A DNA stretch of 64,000 bases, taken from positions 33,604,457 to 33,668,456 of the forward strand of contig NC_133565.1 of assembly GCF_048773025.1 (NCBI RefSeq), in the 5' to 3' direction. The translations under genes were made by a program, and so were the position numbers. The stretch is from Camelus bactrianus. Lineage: Eukaryota > Chordata > Mammalia > Artiodactyla > Camelidae. Positions 23,674 through 49,800 of this stretch are shown here, piece after piece; the stretch's first letter is position 1, and the number at the start of each line of letters is the position of its first letter. Under the pieces are notes generated by a model that saw nothing but the letters and a program-made list of their open reading frames with translations, ran no database searches and was not told where the DNA came from.

Positions 23674-23880
23674 TCAGAGAAACAAGGTGAGGGGTGACTG
23701 GATCACGGCTTCGGAGAAAAAAGGCAGCCAGATGGTCCGTGTTGCTTGTGCATCGGAGAAATAAGGTTGCAGGGAGGTCCGTGTATTGTGTCCATAAGAA
23801 ATAAGGCAGCAGGATGGTTTGTGTGTCGTGTTCATCGGAGAAATAAGGTGGCGGGGTGGTTCTGTGTATCGTGTCCTTTG
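23674..23880 (-). repeat. CD276: Five-copy tandem repeat of about 42 bp in the CD276 3' UTR
   Basis: Units begin near 23674, 23712, 23754, 23796 and 23836 (spacings 38, 42, 42 and 40 bp). Each carries a variant of 'cggagaaataaggcagcagg' followed by a GTGT-rich half. In the transcript sense each unit gives a CCTTATTTCTCC-like block followed by an ACACA-rich block. Copies differ from each other at several positions, so the array is old. Confidence 0.85.
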
Positions 23881-24017
23881 CAGAATGAGTAGACCCGCCA
23901 GAGTGGGAGCCATCTGTGGGGGCAGGGAAGCCCCCAGCCCAGGGCTCACACTGAGGCCCCAGTGCAGCCAGAGGTGGGAGCCCCGGGGCAGGGGCGGCAG
24001 CTCCCTGGTCCTTGTGG

Positions 24018-37008
<12,991 letters not shown>

Positions 37009-40000
37009 CTTCCCGCGAGGCAGCTGAACAGCTGGGCTCTCAGTGGTGGAAGGCTGCCCCCACCTGCGAGGAAGAGGAAGTGAGGCCTTTGTCTCAAAAG
37101 GTCCTCCCCAGGCCCTCTCTCACCTCATCCCCGACCCGGGCCAGCCTGGGGCAAGGCTGCAGCTGCCAGCTGGGAGGTACTCCCCCACACACCCCACAAA
37201 GCTCCCTGCTGAGGGATATCCTGAGATGCAGGCAGGAGCGAGTTGAGTCACTAGGGAGGCTGGACCAGGGAAGGCGGGTCAGGGGGCAGCTGGGACCCAC
37301 CCATTCAGAAATAAGATGCTGGCATGTAAACACGAGGAAGTCGAGGCAAGGCAGCAAGGCAGGGCAAGGATGTGCAGAGATCAGTTTGGCTTGAGACAAC
37401 AGCTGGCAGGGGAGAGTAAGACTTAGAGATTGGCAAGAGGTTGGAAGTTTATCCTAAGGCAGCTGGGAGCCACTGAAGGTTCTGGAATAGAGGAAGGATG
37501 AGGTCAGAGCTGTGCTTCATAGAGATTACTCTGACAACACCTGCAGGATAAATGAGAAGAGCTGGATGGAAGAGACCAAGCAGGTCTGGGGGAAGTGACA
37601 GCACTGTCGGGCACAGGGAGAGGGGGGACAGTCCCGGTGCCCATGGTTTTGAGCCGAGTGACCAGGTGGGTGGAGCGCTCACAGAGAGAGAAGACGGAAG
37701 GGCTCAGTGCAGGGCGTGTGAAGTTAGTGTTAGCACAGGCACTTGCGGGGACAGTTCCAGGAGACAGCCTGGTGTATGACTCTGGGGCTCAAGAGAGAGG
37801 ACACAGGCTAGCTTAGCTCACGTATACGGAGTGGCCAAGACTGGCTGGACATGGCAGAGGCCTGGACTGGGGCTGACCCCCCAGGCTGGAGTCAGGACGG
37901 AGGGAGAGGTATTTTTCTGCAACTACAGGTTGGATCTGAGCTTGGGGGGGATGACCTCCGGGGGTCCAGCCCTGCAGCCCGTCCTGGTTCCCCTCTCCAA
38001 CCTCCCACCAAGCTGCCTGCCTTTGCCCTTCCTGCTGACTAAGTTTTCCCGCCACATCCTGCCACCAGGGTCGATTTTTGCTACCCAACACGATTTGACA
38101 AAAATATAAAGGGTTTCACATTCTCTGAACCACCCAGGGAGCCAAGGTGCCTGACTTTGTCTCATTTTGCAAGAGGAAAAAATTAAAGCCCAGATAAGTG
38201 AGGTGACTTGGTTTATGTGATGTGATTCGCCAGCCCGCACAGGTGAGAAGGGTTCAGTGTTCCCCACCTTCTGCCACACCTCTGCCCTTCCAGGGAGCAA
38301 ACAGCCATTAGAATCAATTCCAGTCACAGGCACCCAGCTTCAGCCCTCCCCATCCCGGGCGAGCACCCTCTTCCTCCAACACCCCCCCCCCCCCCCGCCA
38401 CCAGCAGCTGAGCCGAGGGAGTCCCCCAGCCGGCCGGTGCATCCTGCCCCGCTCCCAGCTGTCGGTGGCAGGGAAGCCCCGAGCAGCCACTTCCTTCCCA
38501 GACACTTCCGCTCCAAACCTGGCGGCCTCACAGCCTTGCCGCCTGCTGAGTCAGCAGCCTTCGGGCTCCATTCATAAAGCCGCGCCTGGCGGGCACTACA
38601 TCCTGCCCACAGGGGCCACCGCGGCCCAGAGGAAACGCCGCCAGGCAGCAGCCTGCCGGGCCTGCCGCCCCCTGAGGGAAGCGCGGAGACTAAGCATTAA
38701 GAAGCTCCCAGATTCCAAGTCTCCTGCCTTTGCTTCACCCCCAGACAGAACCAGGGCCTGTCTGTTCCTCCTGGGCCCCCCTCACCTGTCCCACTGTGGC
38801 CTATGCCCACCACCTCCCACCCTGAACTGTGCGGCCAGCCCCCTCTGATCCCCCCCACCCCGTGACCCTCCACTCTGCTCCCGCCAACTCCACCCCCCGC
38901 ACCGTGTCTCCTCTCAGGACCCGAGGCAGGAATCTGCTCACACCCCTCCCCCTGCAAGAATCTCTCGTGGTTCCCCTTTTACGCCCTGAGTAAACCCTCA
39001 TTCCCCTGCCTGGCACGCAAGGCCTTCCTTAGGACTGTCTCCTCCGCCCATCAAGCTAATTCCTGCCACTAGGTTTCACTCGCCAGGATCTCCTGGGCCT
39101 GCCTGCCACCTCCACAACTGCGAGGTCAGGGAGCAGCTCTCTCCTGGCCAGACCTATCAGGTTCCCCAGGGGCCAAGCTATCCTGCTCTCCAGAGGAAGG
39201 ATGAGGGCTCCCAGGGGTGAGCGTTGGATTTGCTCCCTTCAATTCCCTTTCTAGACTCTGGACCCGGGGAAGTTCCCACCCTCATGCTTACCCTGGGGAG
39301 AAGCCTGACAGCCCAGATTCAAAGACACAGAGAGACTCCCACCCCAACAGCTGGGCCCCCACGGCCGAGGGCAGGAGGGAGCAACACACCTCAGAGACAG
39401 GATGCTGGCCGGGAATGAGAGCGTGGCCTGTGACCATCGGGACAGTTGGGTCGTCCAGTACACAGAGCCTCCTGGAGACGCACAGACCTCTTGCCACATT
39501 CGCAGTGCCCGGCCCATCTTTTCTACAAAGGGGAATTCTCATGCCCAGGCAGGACCTCCCCTGGGGCCAGCATGTGCCATCCCTCCCAGTCAGTCACCAG
39601 TCGGTCCTCCCTCCTCCTTCCCCCTGCCCCAGTCCCAGCCAAATGTGGGAACTCCAAGGACCCCTGCCAGGAAAGACCACAGGGTGCCCTGGCTTTCCCA
39701 GAGAAGCAGGAGTGAGGGGCCCAGGCCACCCTCGGCCTCAGGGCGCAGCAAGTGCATCCAACCCCAGCAGATACGGAGCCCCGGGAAACCCCCAAGAGAT
39801 GACCCAAGATGCGGCCGCATGAAGCCCAAACCACAAATCAAGGGCGGAGGCCCGGCTCCGTACCAAGATGCCCCGGACTGGGGATGTCCAAGACAAAGCC
39901 TCACCCCTACCATGACCACCAGGAGCACCTCATGTTCTCCTAACCCCCTGCCTCTTCCCAGTCCCTGCAGGGACTGTTTGACAACACTTCCCGCAAAGAG

Positions 40001-40103
40001 GGCAAGAAGGGTCAAGCCACATAACCAGTGTCAGTCTTTGCTAACCAGCGTAGGCTAGAAGCACAGCTTCCGAAAACAGCAGCTAAGCCCCCGGATCGAG
40101 CTA

Positions 40104-40455
40104 TGCCTGAAGCAAGCCGCACACCTAGACTGCCCAGATACTTGAGCCAATCATACATTTTTCCCCTCAAGCCAGTCTGAGCTAAGTTTCTATTACCTGC
40201 AACTGAAGGAGCCCTTGAATATACATTCATTCACGTATTTAGATATTCACTTAACCGTTCACTGAGTGCCTGGTAAGCACCCCAGAGAGCCGGCGTTCCC
40301 AGGAGGAAGTGCACAGGAAGCACCCCAGTTCAGTACAGCGCACTATGTAAGGTAACGGTGAGGGCTATTTGGAGGCACCTCAGGGACATGATAACCCTAA
40401 AGGTGAGTCCTGACAAATGACGAGCAGCTCCCCGGGTGGACAGGCTGGGAACGGT
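40104..40455 (+). repeat. Member 1 of a related repeat pair in CD276 intron 1
   Basis: Shares the order 'gaagcaagccgcacacctag', 'gagctaagtttctattacct', 'cttgaatatacattcattca', then 'ccccagttcagtacagcgca' with 43691-44060, with many substitutions and a gap of about 50 bp after 'actgagtgcctg'. It could be one interspersed family or one old local duplication. Confidence 0.65.
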
Positions 40456-43400
40456 GGCCTCTCTCCAGCCCCAAGAGACTGTCCTCCTGGCACTGCTTGT
40501 CTGCCTTGCGGCCAGATCTCTTTGGAACAGTCAAAAGTGAGCCCAGAGTTTGGGTTCCAGCCCCAGTTCTGAAACTTTACTGTGCAGTCTTACCAGGTGA
40601 CGCCCCCTCTCTGAGCTCGATGTTCCTGTCTATAAAAGAAGCGCTTCACCAGATGCTGGTGGAACTTCATGTACTACACCCCTAAGGCCCAGCCGGCTAA
40701 CTGCCACGCAGGCTGCACTGAAGAGTACAGAAGGGCTGTGGCAGGAACCACTAGTGTTCCCCTTACATCTGTCCTCCTCCTGTAGAACATCTCCTTAGGC
40801 ACATGGCCACTAGGCTAAAGACTACAGATCCCAGCCTGCCTTGCAGCAGGGTGTGGCCATGTGACCACTTTCTGGCTAATAGGATGTGGGAGGAACTGAT
40901 GCGTACCACGTCTGGGTAGTGCCTTTAAAGAGAAGGCGCACACCCTTTCTCTTCTCTTCCCACTGGCTGGAATGCTGATGCGGTGAGCCCTCGAGGGCCA
41001 TGCTGCCAAAGGCAATACCCTGGAGACTGCAGAACCCAGGACAGAAGGCCCCCGAGGGGTTCAGTATCAGCCTTGGACATCCTTGGACTGTCACATGGGT
41101 GAGAACAGGCATCTATTCTAGCGTCACTGTTATTTTGGGTCTTTCTTGCAGCATCTGAAGTGGCTAATTTAGGGGACCTTCCCTCCCTTCCTTTCCTGCC
41201 TTCTCTTCCCTCTCTTCCCACCCCATGAAAATTGCTACTGCTCAGAGCAGCAAAAGGAAACTAAACTAGGTGTTTCAAAGTATGAACTGAACACTGTCTC
41301 ATCAGAGACGCTTAGTGATACCTGGGCCCAGCTTAGGAGAAATTTCAAGGGGAGCTGTGACCAGGCTTGGGGTTGTTTGTATGGGAAGGAGAAGCGAAAA
41401 GGGCCAAGGATGTGCTGAAGGCTTCAACCAGTGGGTGCACAGGGGCACACACAGAGGGTGGGAGACGGTTCCAAATCATCCATGCCAAAATGCCTACGGA
41501 CCCCTGGGCACATGGGGCTGGAGCCCAGACGGGATGGGGGAGCTAACCCTGGAGGCCGAAGTCGGGATCACCGAGGTAGGTCATAGAATGAGGAAAGCCC
41601 TCCCTTCCCCCAACAAGTTCTGGACAAACCGCAGAAGTTAACGGTCAGGTAGCCAAACGGGAGCCACTCCCACAGCCTCTGTGTGCCCCCTCTAGGCAGG
41701 GGCACCCACTACCTCCCAGAGAAGCAGCTCTCATCAGTGGAAGCCTCTACCTTTTTTGGAGACAAAACCTGCCAGCCCATTATCAATCCTCGTTCGACCC
41801 CGTGGACCACACAGAACATGGTGCCCTCTCCCGTATACCCGCCCTGCAGGCAGCTCTCCCTCCCCCTGGTGGAGGGCATCCTGGGCAGCCATGCCACACT
41901 GTTCACCAAGACAACCCAAAATAATAGACTGTCCAGTACGTGGCCAGCGACCAGAAGTCATTTGCTCCCATTGCTGCAGACCCACGTCTCTGCCATCCTC
42001 TCCTGAAAGATCTGGGAAGGGGAGGAGCTGTGCAGGATGTTTCATTTGTTACGATTACATTCTCCCTGGTAAGCTAAGTCCATCACTCCAACTGCTATGA
42101 TCTTTTTTTTTTTTTTTCCATCTGTGGCCAAATACACATAGCATGAAGTTTACCATTTTAACCATTTTTAAGTGTGTAATTCACTGGCATCAAGTCCGGT
42201 GTTATGTAACCACGCCGTGATCTTTTGAAGTGCTGTTTTGATGGTTCCTGGTGCGTAGAAAGTGCTCAATAATTTTTTGGTGGATGAAGAATAGAACAAA
42301 TGAGTGTCATCTGAAAAGGTCGCCCTCCTCTCCTTGCTTTGTTTCATCAAGGTCCTCGGGGAGAGGACGGGAATGGGAAAACCCTGCGGCACTAGGGTCT
42401 GCCCCGGGTCAGCCTCTGCCCGCTATTCAGGGCTCTGAGGTCACAGGTCTTCCTACCTGTGCTGCCACCCCGCTGCCCGTCTGTCTTATTCCCAAGAGTC
42501 ACTGCGTCTGGCGGGGAACCAGTCGAGTCGAGAAGAACCAGGCAGAGGGCTCTTTGGAAGAGGGTGGGCTCTTCCTCAAGGGCTCAACTGATCATTGGAT
42601 CCAGGGCTTTGTCAGGGATGAAGGGCACGGTTACCAGTCTGTGCTTCCCATAATCTACCTTCTTCGCCATCTTCAGTCTTCCAGCATTCATTTACCCATC
42701 CACGCAACAAACACGATGCAGGCTTACAGCAGGAATTATGGGAGTGGAGCAATTCACTGGAGGAGTGGGGAGGCTCAGTGAGGACGTCACAGAGCAGGAG
42801 ACAGTCCAGCTCTCTGGCTCAGGTGGCAGCACCAGCCACGTCCCAGGGAGCGAGCCCCCACAGCACACTCTGGAAGACAGGGACAGCTAGGAGAGGCTGT
42901 CAGGAGCTGAGGCAGGGAGGCTGTCAGGGGTGGGTCAGGGATCCTGGGGTGATTCTGTACACGGGGGAGGCTGTGGCGTGCTGCGACCCACACCTCCATG
43001 CCGTCTTCTGTCTGCCCTAGTCGTCCTGAAATATTCCCAGTAGCTTCTCCGAGACCTCACCTCCAAGTCCACTCAGCACCAGGACAGGCAAGCCCAGGGG
43101 CCAGAAGGTAAATCCATTTAAAGCAGATTATCACCTCCCCACCTGGCCTGAACTCCAGTTCCTTCTTGACAGCTTCTGGCCCTCCTTTCCTTGACACAGA
43201 AGCAAAATGGATGCCGAGCAGACCTTCTCTGCCTTCAGTCGTCAGTGTTGACACTGATACTTTGCTCCACACCCTTTATTCTAGAGTGCCCCTCTCTCAT
43301 TCTAGGCTGGCTCCTTCTGATAACAGGTCTCGGCTTGCCTGCAGGGAACCCCGTCCACAGGGTGCGGATGGGGCTGACCCCAGCCTCAGGCTTCAGCACG

Positions 43401-43690
43401 TGACCAGACCTGACTTACTGGAGAACCACTGCCCTGCCCCCGCCAGTGACTTGCGTGGGAATAAGCCTGTGAGCCTAGCCACACCGAATCAGAGAATTCC
43501 CAGGGCTTTTCTGCTGGAGCTCTCAGAAAAGACTATTTCTTGCTGAGGTGGCTAAAAAGGATGTGGTCTGGGGTTGTTAGCAATGAAGCTGTCAGCTAGC
43601 AACAATCTAAAGAACTGATCCAAACAAATAAACAGAGGCGGAGGTGAAAGCAGGAGGGACACAGAGCGCTGAAAACACATTTGCGCCCCT

Positions 43691-44060
43691 CTGCCCGAAG
43701 CAAGCTGCACACCGAGACCGCCCAGATACAGGAGTAATCTCTTCTTTTCATTCCTTAAGCCAGTTTGAGCTAGGTTTCTGTTACCCACAACTGAATGAGT
43801 CCTTGAATATACATTCATTCGAGTATTTAAATATTCACTTAACTATTCACTGAGTGCCTGATAGGCAGGCAGGGGAGCAGGGGACAGAGAGGTGACTAAG
43901 CTGTGTCTGTCCCCAAGGAGCCTGCATTCCCACGGGGACGTGCACAGGGATCGCCACAGTTCAGTACAGTGGGAGCTCCTGGGCAGTACCTCAGAGACAA
44001 GATAGCCCCAAAGCTGAACCCTAAAAACTGACCTGAGGTTCCCCAAGTGGTCAGGCTGGG
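43691..44060 (+). repeat. Member 2 of a related repeat pair in CD276 intron 1
   Basis: Partner of 40104-40455, in direct orientation and 3.6 kb away. After about 44060 it continues as the widespread old repeat ('gtgcaaaggctgtgccatag'). Confidence 0.65.
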
Positions 44061-44377
44061 AAAGGCCATTCCAGGCAGCAGGAGAAACCCGTGCAAAGGC
44101 TGTGCCATAGGAAGCAGACGGGAAACTGGAGGAATTGTAAGCAAATCAGGATGGGCTGACGTGGGGTTTAAGATGGTGGCCACACAAGGAGGAGAAGCTA
44201 AGGGGCAGGCCAGGGCCAGAGCGGGAGGTCATGGTGGGGTTTTGTTTGTGGGTGATGGACGGGGAAAGGGTTTTAGGTAGAGGAGTAACATTATTGCCAT
44301 AGGTAGGCCCAACCTTTGATGCACTGATCAATGTGTAATTTTAACCTTGCTGAAGAGGTTTGAATTTTAAAGGATGA

Positions 44378-44583
44378 TTTTTTTTTTCTCATGTCTAATT
44401 TTATTTATTTAAAAAATTCTTTAAATTGACATATAGTTGATGTACAGTGTTGTGTTTGTTTCTGGTGTACAGCATAGTGATTCAGTTGTACATACATATA
44501 TATTCCTTTTCATATTCTTTTTCATTATAGGATATTGAATATATTTTCTTGTGCCCTACAACAGGACCTTGTTGTTTATCTTA
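44378..44583 (-). repeat. L1 LINE 3' end, cetartiodactyl type
   Basis: The + strand shows a T-run at 44378-44386, then 'tgacatatagttgatgtaca', 'gttgtgtttgtttctggtgt' and 'acaggaccttgttgtttatc', the antisense of the artiodactyl L1 tail. It is short, so 5'-truncated. Confidence 0.9.
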
Positions 44584-45319
44584 AAGGATAATATTTTAAA
44601 AGGGCAATGGTTTATTCAAAATAAGAGGGTGGCGGATGGAGAGGTTGCAGGCATCAGAGAGTTTTTTCTAGATCGTATCTTCCTGGACATGCTGAAAACA
44701 GCCAACTCGGCCAGTGTGTGGACCTACTGCTGGTCCCGGTGTAGAATCGAGTCAGGCAGGGCTCAGCAAACTGCTTCTGTGAAGGTCTGGACAGAAAATG
44801 TCTTAGGCTTTGCAGCCCTCCCATGTCTGTCTCACCTCCTCGACGCTGCCCTTGCAGCAGGTAAGCGGCCAGGGACAGTGTATACATGATGAGCAGACCT
44901 GGGTTCCAGTAGAACTTTATGGACACTCGGAATTAAATTTTCATGAATCACATGATTTTTTTCAACCAGTAGTAACGTGAGAACCATTCTTAGCTCGTGG
45001 ACTGTACAAAAACAAGCGGCAGAAGGTCTGGCCCGGGGAACAGCTGGTAGGAACCGGTGAACAGAAACACCAGCTCCTCTCTCAGACACCCAGGTGGCGA
45101 CACAAACGGGAAACAGTCGGGAACTGGTACAGTAATTAGGCTGCATCTGTGTGATGGGATAGCACACAGCCTTTCAAAAGAACAGGCACTAACATGGAAA
45201 TGAGCCTGTGACCCAGGTCATGCGAATAAAGTATCTTGCAGATTAGATGACCTCATTTCTGTGTTACATTTACTAAAATGTTCCCGTGGCCCCATATCTG
45301 GTCACCTACCTCTCCCCAT

Positions 45320-46632
45320 CTCCCACCGTTCAGCGCAGGCCCGTCCTGCTCAGGCACGGAGCCCCCGGGCGCTTGCTCCCAGACCTTCTTCTTCCTTGCT
45401 AGCTACTATTTTTTCCTAGATGACTTCATCTACTCTCGTGGCTTTAAATACTATTTATATGCTGGCAACTCCCAAATTTACTTCTCCAAGTCCACACCTC
45501 TCATCTGAGCTCCAAACTTAAACCCAAGTGCCCCCTAAACATCTCTGTTCCAGTGACTCACTGCCGTCTGCCTCTGAATGTGTCCCTCTTCAGACTGTTG
45601 ATTTCTCCCCTAAACCTGTTCCTCCCCAGCCCTTCCCACTTAGTAAAGGCACCGTCCTCCATCCTTGGATCAAGCCAGAAACCTGACTTCTCTCACCCTT
45701 GCAATCCATCACCAGGAACAGCCGTCCCTGACCCCAGAACATATCTCAGGGCTCTCTGCAAGCTACAAATCCAGCCCACGACCCACTTTTGTTCCCTTTA
45801 CCAGTTAAGGCGGGGTTTACCTTTTTAAATGGTTAGAAAATCAAAAGAAAAAGAATATCTTGTGACAAATGAAAATCACAGGAAATTCAGATTTCAGAGT
45901 CAGTAAATCAAGTTTCGCTGGCTCCCAGCCACACTTCGCTCATGGACACAGTGTCTGTGGCTGCTTCTGCTCTACAGCGGCAGAACTGAGGAAATGCAAT
46001 GGTCACAAAGCCTAATACACCACTTACGTCCTGGCCCTTTACAGAAACAGTGTGCCAGCCCGATACGGCTTCCCCCCTTTCCCTCCACCTCTGCTTCTCT
46101 CCCTGGTCTGCCAATCCGCCATCACCTCTTGCCTGCATGACTACAAGCGCCTCGTCACTGGTCTCCCCGCCTTCTCTCTTCTCCCCAATACCCAGTTCTC
46201 CATTTCAACCGAGACTCTGCACAGCAGCCAGAAAAACTGCTAGAAAAACGAAAGTGCATCATGTCATCGCTTTCAATATCTAATCAGCTCCTCCATGGCC
46301 TTCAGGGCTGTGCCTGGTCCCGCCCTGCCCACCTCCCCAGCCTCACCTCCTCCTGTTCGCCCCTCGCCACAGTGTGCCTCTTCCAATGGGACCCTGTTCC
46401 CTACCTCACAGGGTTTTTGAAAACAGTTCCTTCTTCATAGATGACATCATAAGGGTCACACTGGCAGAAAAGCCGGGTCAGAGGTCTGCCACTGTAAGGT
46501 CTGTCATAGTACGTCTACCTCCCGAGCACGGAACCATGTCTGCTTTATTTACTATTGTATCCTGACTGCTAGCAAAGCCTTGGCACCTAGTGAGTGTTCA
46601 GTGCATTGTTTGATGAATGAATGAGTGAGTGA
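45320..46632 (+). repeat. L2 LINE, about 1.3 kb of 3' region
   Basis: Reads from 'ctggcaactcccaaatttac' through 'tcatgtcatcgctttcaata' and 'ctcctccatggccttcaggg' to the terminal 'tggcacctagtgagtgttca' and 'tgatgaatgaatgagtgagt'. The order matches L2 throughout, with diverged gaps. Confidence 0.82.
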
Positions 46633-47044
46633 ACAAGTACATGTGTGTTTAGATAAATAGAGAGCTGGGTGGATGGATGTTTGTATACAGGAAGAGGGTC
46701 TGGAGCAGTGAGAGTGAACCCAACCCTAGGGCTTAGGGATGAAGGTAAGTATCTACTTCCACCTTCTAGTTGATGCAGTTCTGTAACTCTGACAACGAGC
46801 ATCTAATTCTTTTGTATTAACACAAGAAAAAGGGGAAAGAGTAACATCAAAGATTCCTGTGGGTTTTAGACCAGGCTGTGCCACTCACTTGCTAGGCTCC
46901 CTAGAGCAAGCCCGCTGGGCTCTGCACCATCTCAACCCTCAATAGAAGGTTCTGGCCACCATCCTGTGCTATGACCGTGATCACATGCGAGGCTGATATA
47001 GTCATAAGAAGCTTCATGGAAGAGGTGAGCTCTGCTGTTTTTCA

Positions 47045-47220
47045 GAAGACAACTCTGGAGTAAGAGATACAGGTTCAAATCCAGACTCTGCCACTTCCTA
47101 GTCATGAGATGTAGAGAAAACATCTTTGAGCCTCAGTTAGCTCATTTGTGACACAGGAATTATAAACTCTACCCTCAAAGGATGATCATAGGACCCAACT
47201 GAATAGAATTATCTACACTG
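47045..47220 (+). repeat. MIR SINE
   Basis: Sense order 'gttcaaatccagactctgcc', 'acttcctagtcatgagatgt' and 'tgagcctcagttagctcatt'. Confidence 0.82.
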
Positions 47221-48529
47221 ACCTCGTTGGTATTGGTGCCCTATAAGTGGGTGGGCATCTGTGGGAGAGTCAAGGGGATGCCCAGAGTGCCCTGGGAATC
47301 CTGCTGGCCTTCCTTTTTCCTGATAATGAGTCAGTTTGAGCCTTTTATGTTCAAGGGTGTCCACTGGGCACCGATCCCCAGCCTCGTGATCCCACCCAAG
47401 AGAAGAAATCAATTCTTCCTCTCAAAGTGATTTCTGTGTGAGTCAAGACAGCAGTGTGTCAGTAGGGCCAGGCCGGCAGAGTGGGGCCAAGGTTTTCTTG
47501 GCATCCTCGGCCTGCTTCCTTTATGGCTTTAGGAAGAACAAAGAAGAGGGAAAACAGGCAGAGCAGAGCCCCTGGCCTCCCCAAGCCAGACCATCCCCAC
47601 CGAGGCACCCTCTCCACACTGACGTTGGGGCTTCAGAACTGGAGGAGGCAAAACCAGAGAGAATGCAGACATCTCAGTGGCTTTTGCTGCAGCAGCTGGC
47701 CTGCCTTTCACCCCCTCTTCTGGCTACGGGGCCGCCACAGAATGAGTCTGCAGCCCCCAGGGTTCAACAGCCACTTGACAAGGCAGATGATACCATCTCA
47801 GAACCACAAGTGTATGCAGAGGCTATACGCATGTGCACACACATGCCCTCCATCAGGAGCTCAAAACCCTGAACTCAGAAGACATCTGGCCAAAAGACAG
47901 GATTTGAAGGAGGGGGTGGAGAGAGGAAGGGAAGGCATGAGGGAGCACGAGACCAAATCAGAGGGCGGGTCCCGGGTCAGGCCCTGGCAGGCCTGCGGGG
48001 CACATCTGCAGTCACTCAACCTCCGCTCCGTCCTGCCAAGTGCCCACCTAAATATGGCTGGAAATCCCATCCCTTCCAGAAGCCCTCACTCAAGGAAGGA
48101 CCACTTCCTCCAGAGGTGTTCTGCCTAACACCTACCTCCACATTCATTACGTCTCTACCCTGAACGAGGTTCGCCCTAGCAGAGCAAGCCTGCAGAGCCC
48201 CTCCACCTAAGCACCAGCCCCTCTGGACCTCCAGGGGTTCCTCCTCAGGAGTTTAACCGGCTCCACCAGACCTCACAGCCTGAAGGCCTCTTGGCGCTCA
48301 CCTGTCCAGTGCCCATTTCCATGCCCACTGCACAGGTAGGACCCTGAGTCCGTTGCAGAGATGGGAATCTGAGCCTATAGAAAGGGGATGTGGGCGGCCC
48401 AGAGGCCCACACTCAGTCTTAAGTCACTGTCAGAGGTGACTGAGAGCCAGCTCACAAGTGCCTCCAGGCCTCAGCTCCTTGCCTGTTAGATGGAGCCATC
48501 GGGCCACCTCACCTGCACCCGGCACAGCG

Positions 48530-48790
48530 TGGGCTCAGGAGCAAGCAGCCCCAGGTTCACATCCTGACTCAGAAGCCTTGCTAGACACATGATCAAGTAC
48601 ATATGACTTAACCTCTTTGAGGTTTGATTCTGCATCCCTAAAAAAGGGGTAACAACCTCCACCCCACAGGGCTACTGTGAGAATAAAATAAGACGATACA
48701 CAGAGAGGACTTAGGAAAGCACCGAGCACATGAACAGTGGTGACAATTATTACTGCTTTTGTTATTATTACCATGGGCATGGAGACAAGG
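48530..48790 (+). repeat. MIR SINE, nearly full length
   Basis: Sense order 'caggttcacatcctgactca', 'tatgacttaacctctttgag', 'gggctactgtgagaataaaa' and a 3' end near 'gaaagcaccgagcacatgaa'. Confidence 0.85.
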
Positions 48791-49639
48791 CCTCCTGCGA
48801 CCCTCTGCACTGAGCCTCCCCTTTGCCTCCCACCCAGTCTCCCCAGCCAAGACCTCCTCTGTCAGCCTAAACATCTAGGTCCCCGAACCCTTTCCAGCTA
48901 GAACCCCATCAGCACCCCAGCTCCAAAGCAGCAAACGCACAGTTGGGCTCCATCTCTGTGTCTGGTTTATCCCTGGTGGTCCTCTCCCCCTTCCTCCCCC
49001 CAGAAGCCAGGACACAGCCACCAAGCAGTGGGCGCGAGTGGCTACTACCCCTGCTGCTGCCGGGACCCCCCACAAGCACACATTCCGGTGTCTCCCCCAC
49101 AGAAGGCCCCGTTCCTGGGAGCCTATGTTGACTTTAGGGTGACCGGGGAGCCCTGCCTCCCAGAGGTAGTGTCTCTCCCTGCTCCCAGGCTCCCAACAAG
49201 AAAATGTTTCTCAGTCCCTGCTCCCAGTGGGTTCCTTCCATCATACCTTCCCTATGCTCAGGAAAGCCAAAGGCCCAAAGGCATGAGAGGCATCCATCCT
49301 CTGGACCACAAAAAGAATGAAGGATGATGGGGGCAGCTGGCTGGGAGCACTGGTCAGAACTGGAAGGAACAGGAGGGACTCCTGGAAGGCATGAGTGTGC
49401 TGAGGACCAGGCCTCTGGAAGAGTGAGATCTCTTAGCAATGGTCCAGCTGGGCTGCAGGGACAACTAGTCTGGGACACCCAGGTCAGGCCTGCCCTCTCT
49501 CCCAGCTCCCAAGACGATTCCTCTCTGCCTCACTGTGGGGACTCTTAGCACATCTTGCCAGGCTCCAGAACAAGGGGTGAAGCCTGTGCCTGCCTCCAGA
49601 GTGGCAGAAAGAGCCAGTTCCAGAGGCAGAAAACAGCTC

Positions 49640-49800
49640 AGCTCCAGTACTGGCCAGCTGCATGCCTTTGGCCATGTGACTTCCCGTTTCTGGGCCTCGG
49701 TTTCCCCATCTATGCAATGGAGCTAATGATACCCTACTTCACAGGGCTGCTATAATGATTAAATGAGATGATATGTAAATTAAGCATCCAGCACAGCCCC
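49640..49800 (+). repeat. MIR SINE
   Basis: Sense order 'tgggcctcggtttccccatc', 'acagggctgctataatgatt' and 'aaatgagatgatatgtaaat'. Confidence 0.82.

Larger units (their letters stand above)
22700..24017 (-). other. CD276: CD276 3' UTR (part of exon 10)
   Basis: It runs from the stop codon at 24018-24020 to the poly(A) site, about 1.3 kb, in line with the human terminal exon I recall. The distal end 'aaataaatgcctttgtagaa' on the - strand closely matches the human transcript end. Inside lie a five-unit tandem repeat (23674-23880), an L2-derived segment (23228-23335) and a perfect miR-29 target octamer (22917-22924). The 3' boundary is approximate. Confidence 0.9.
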
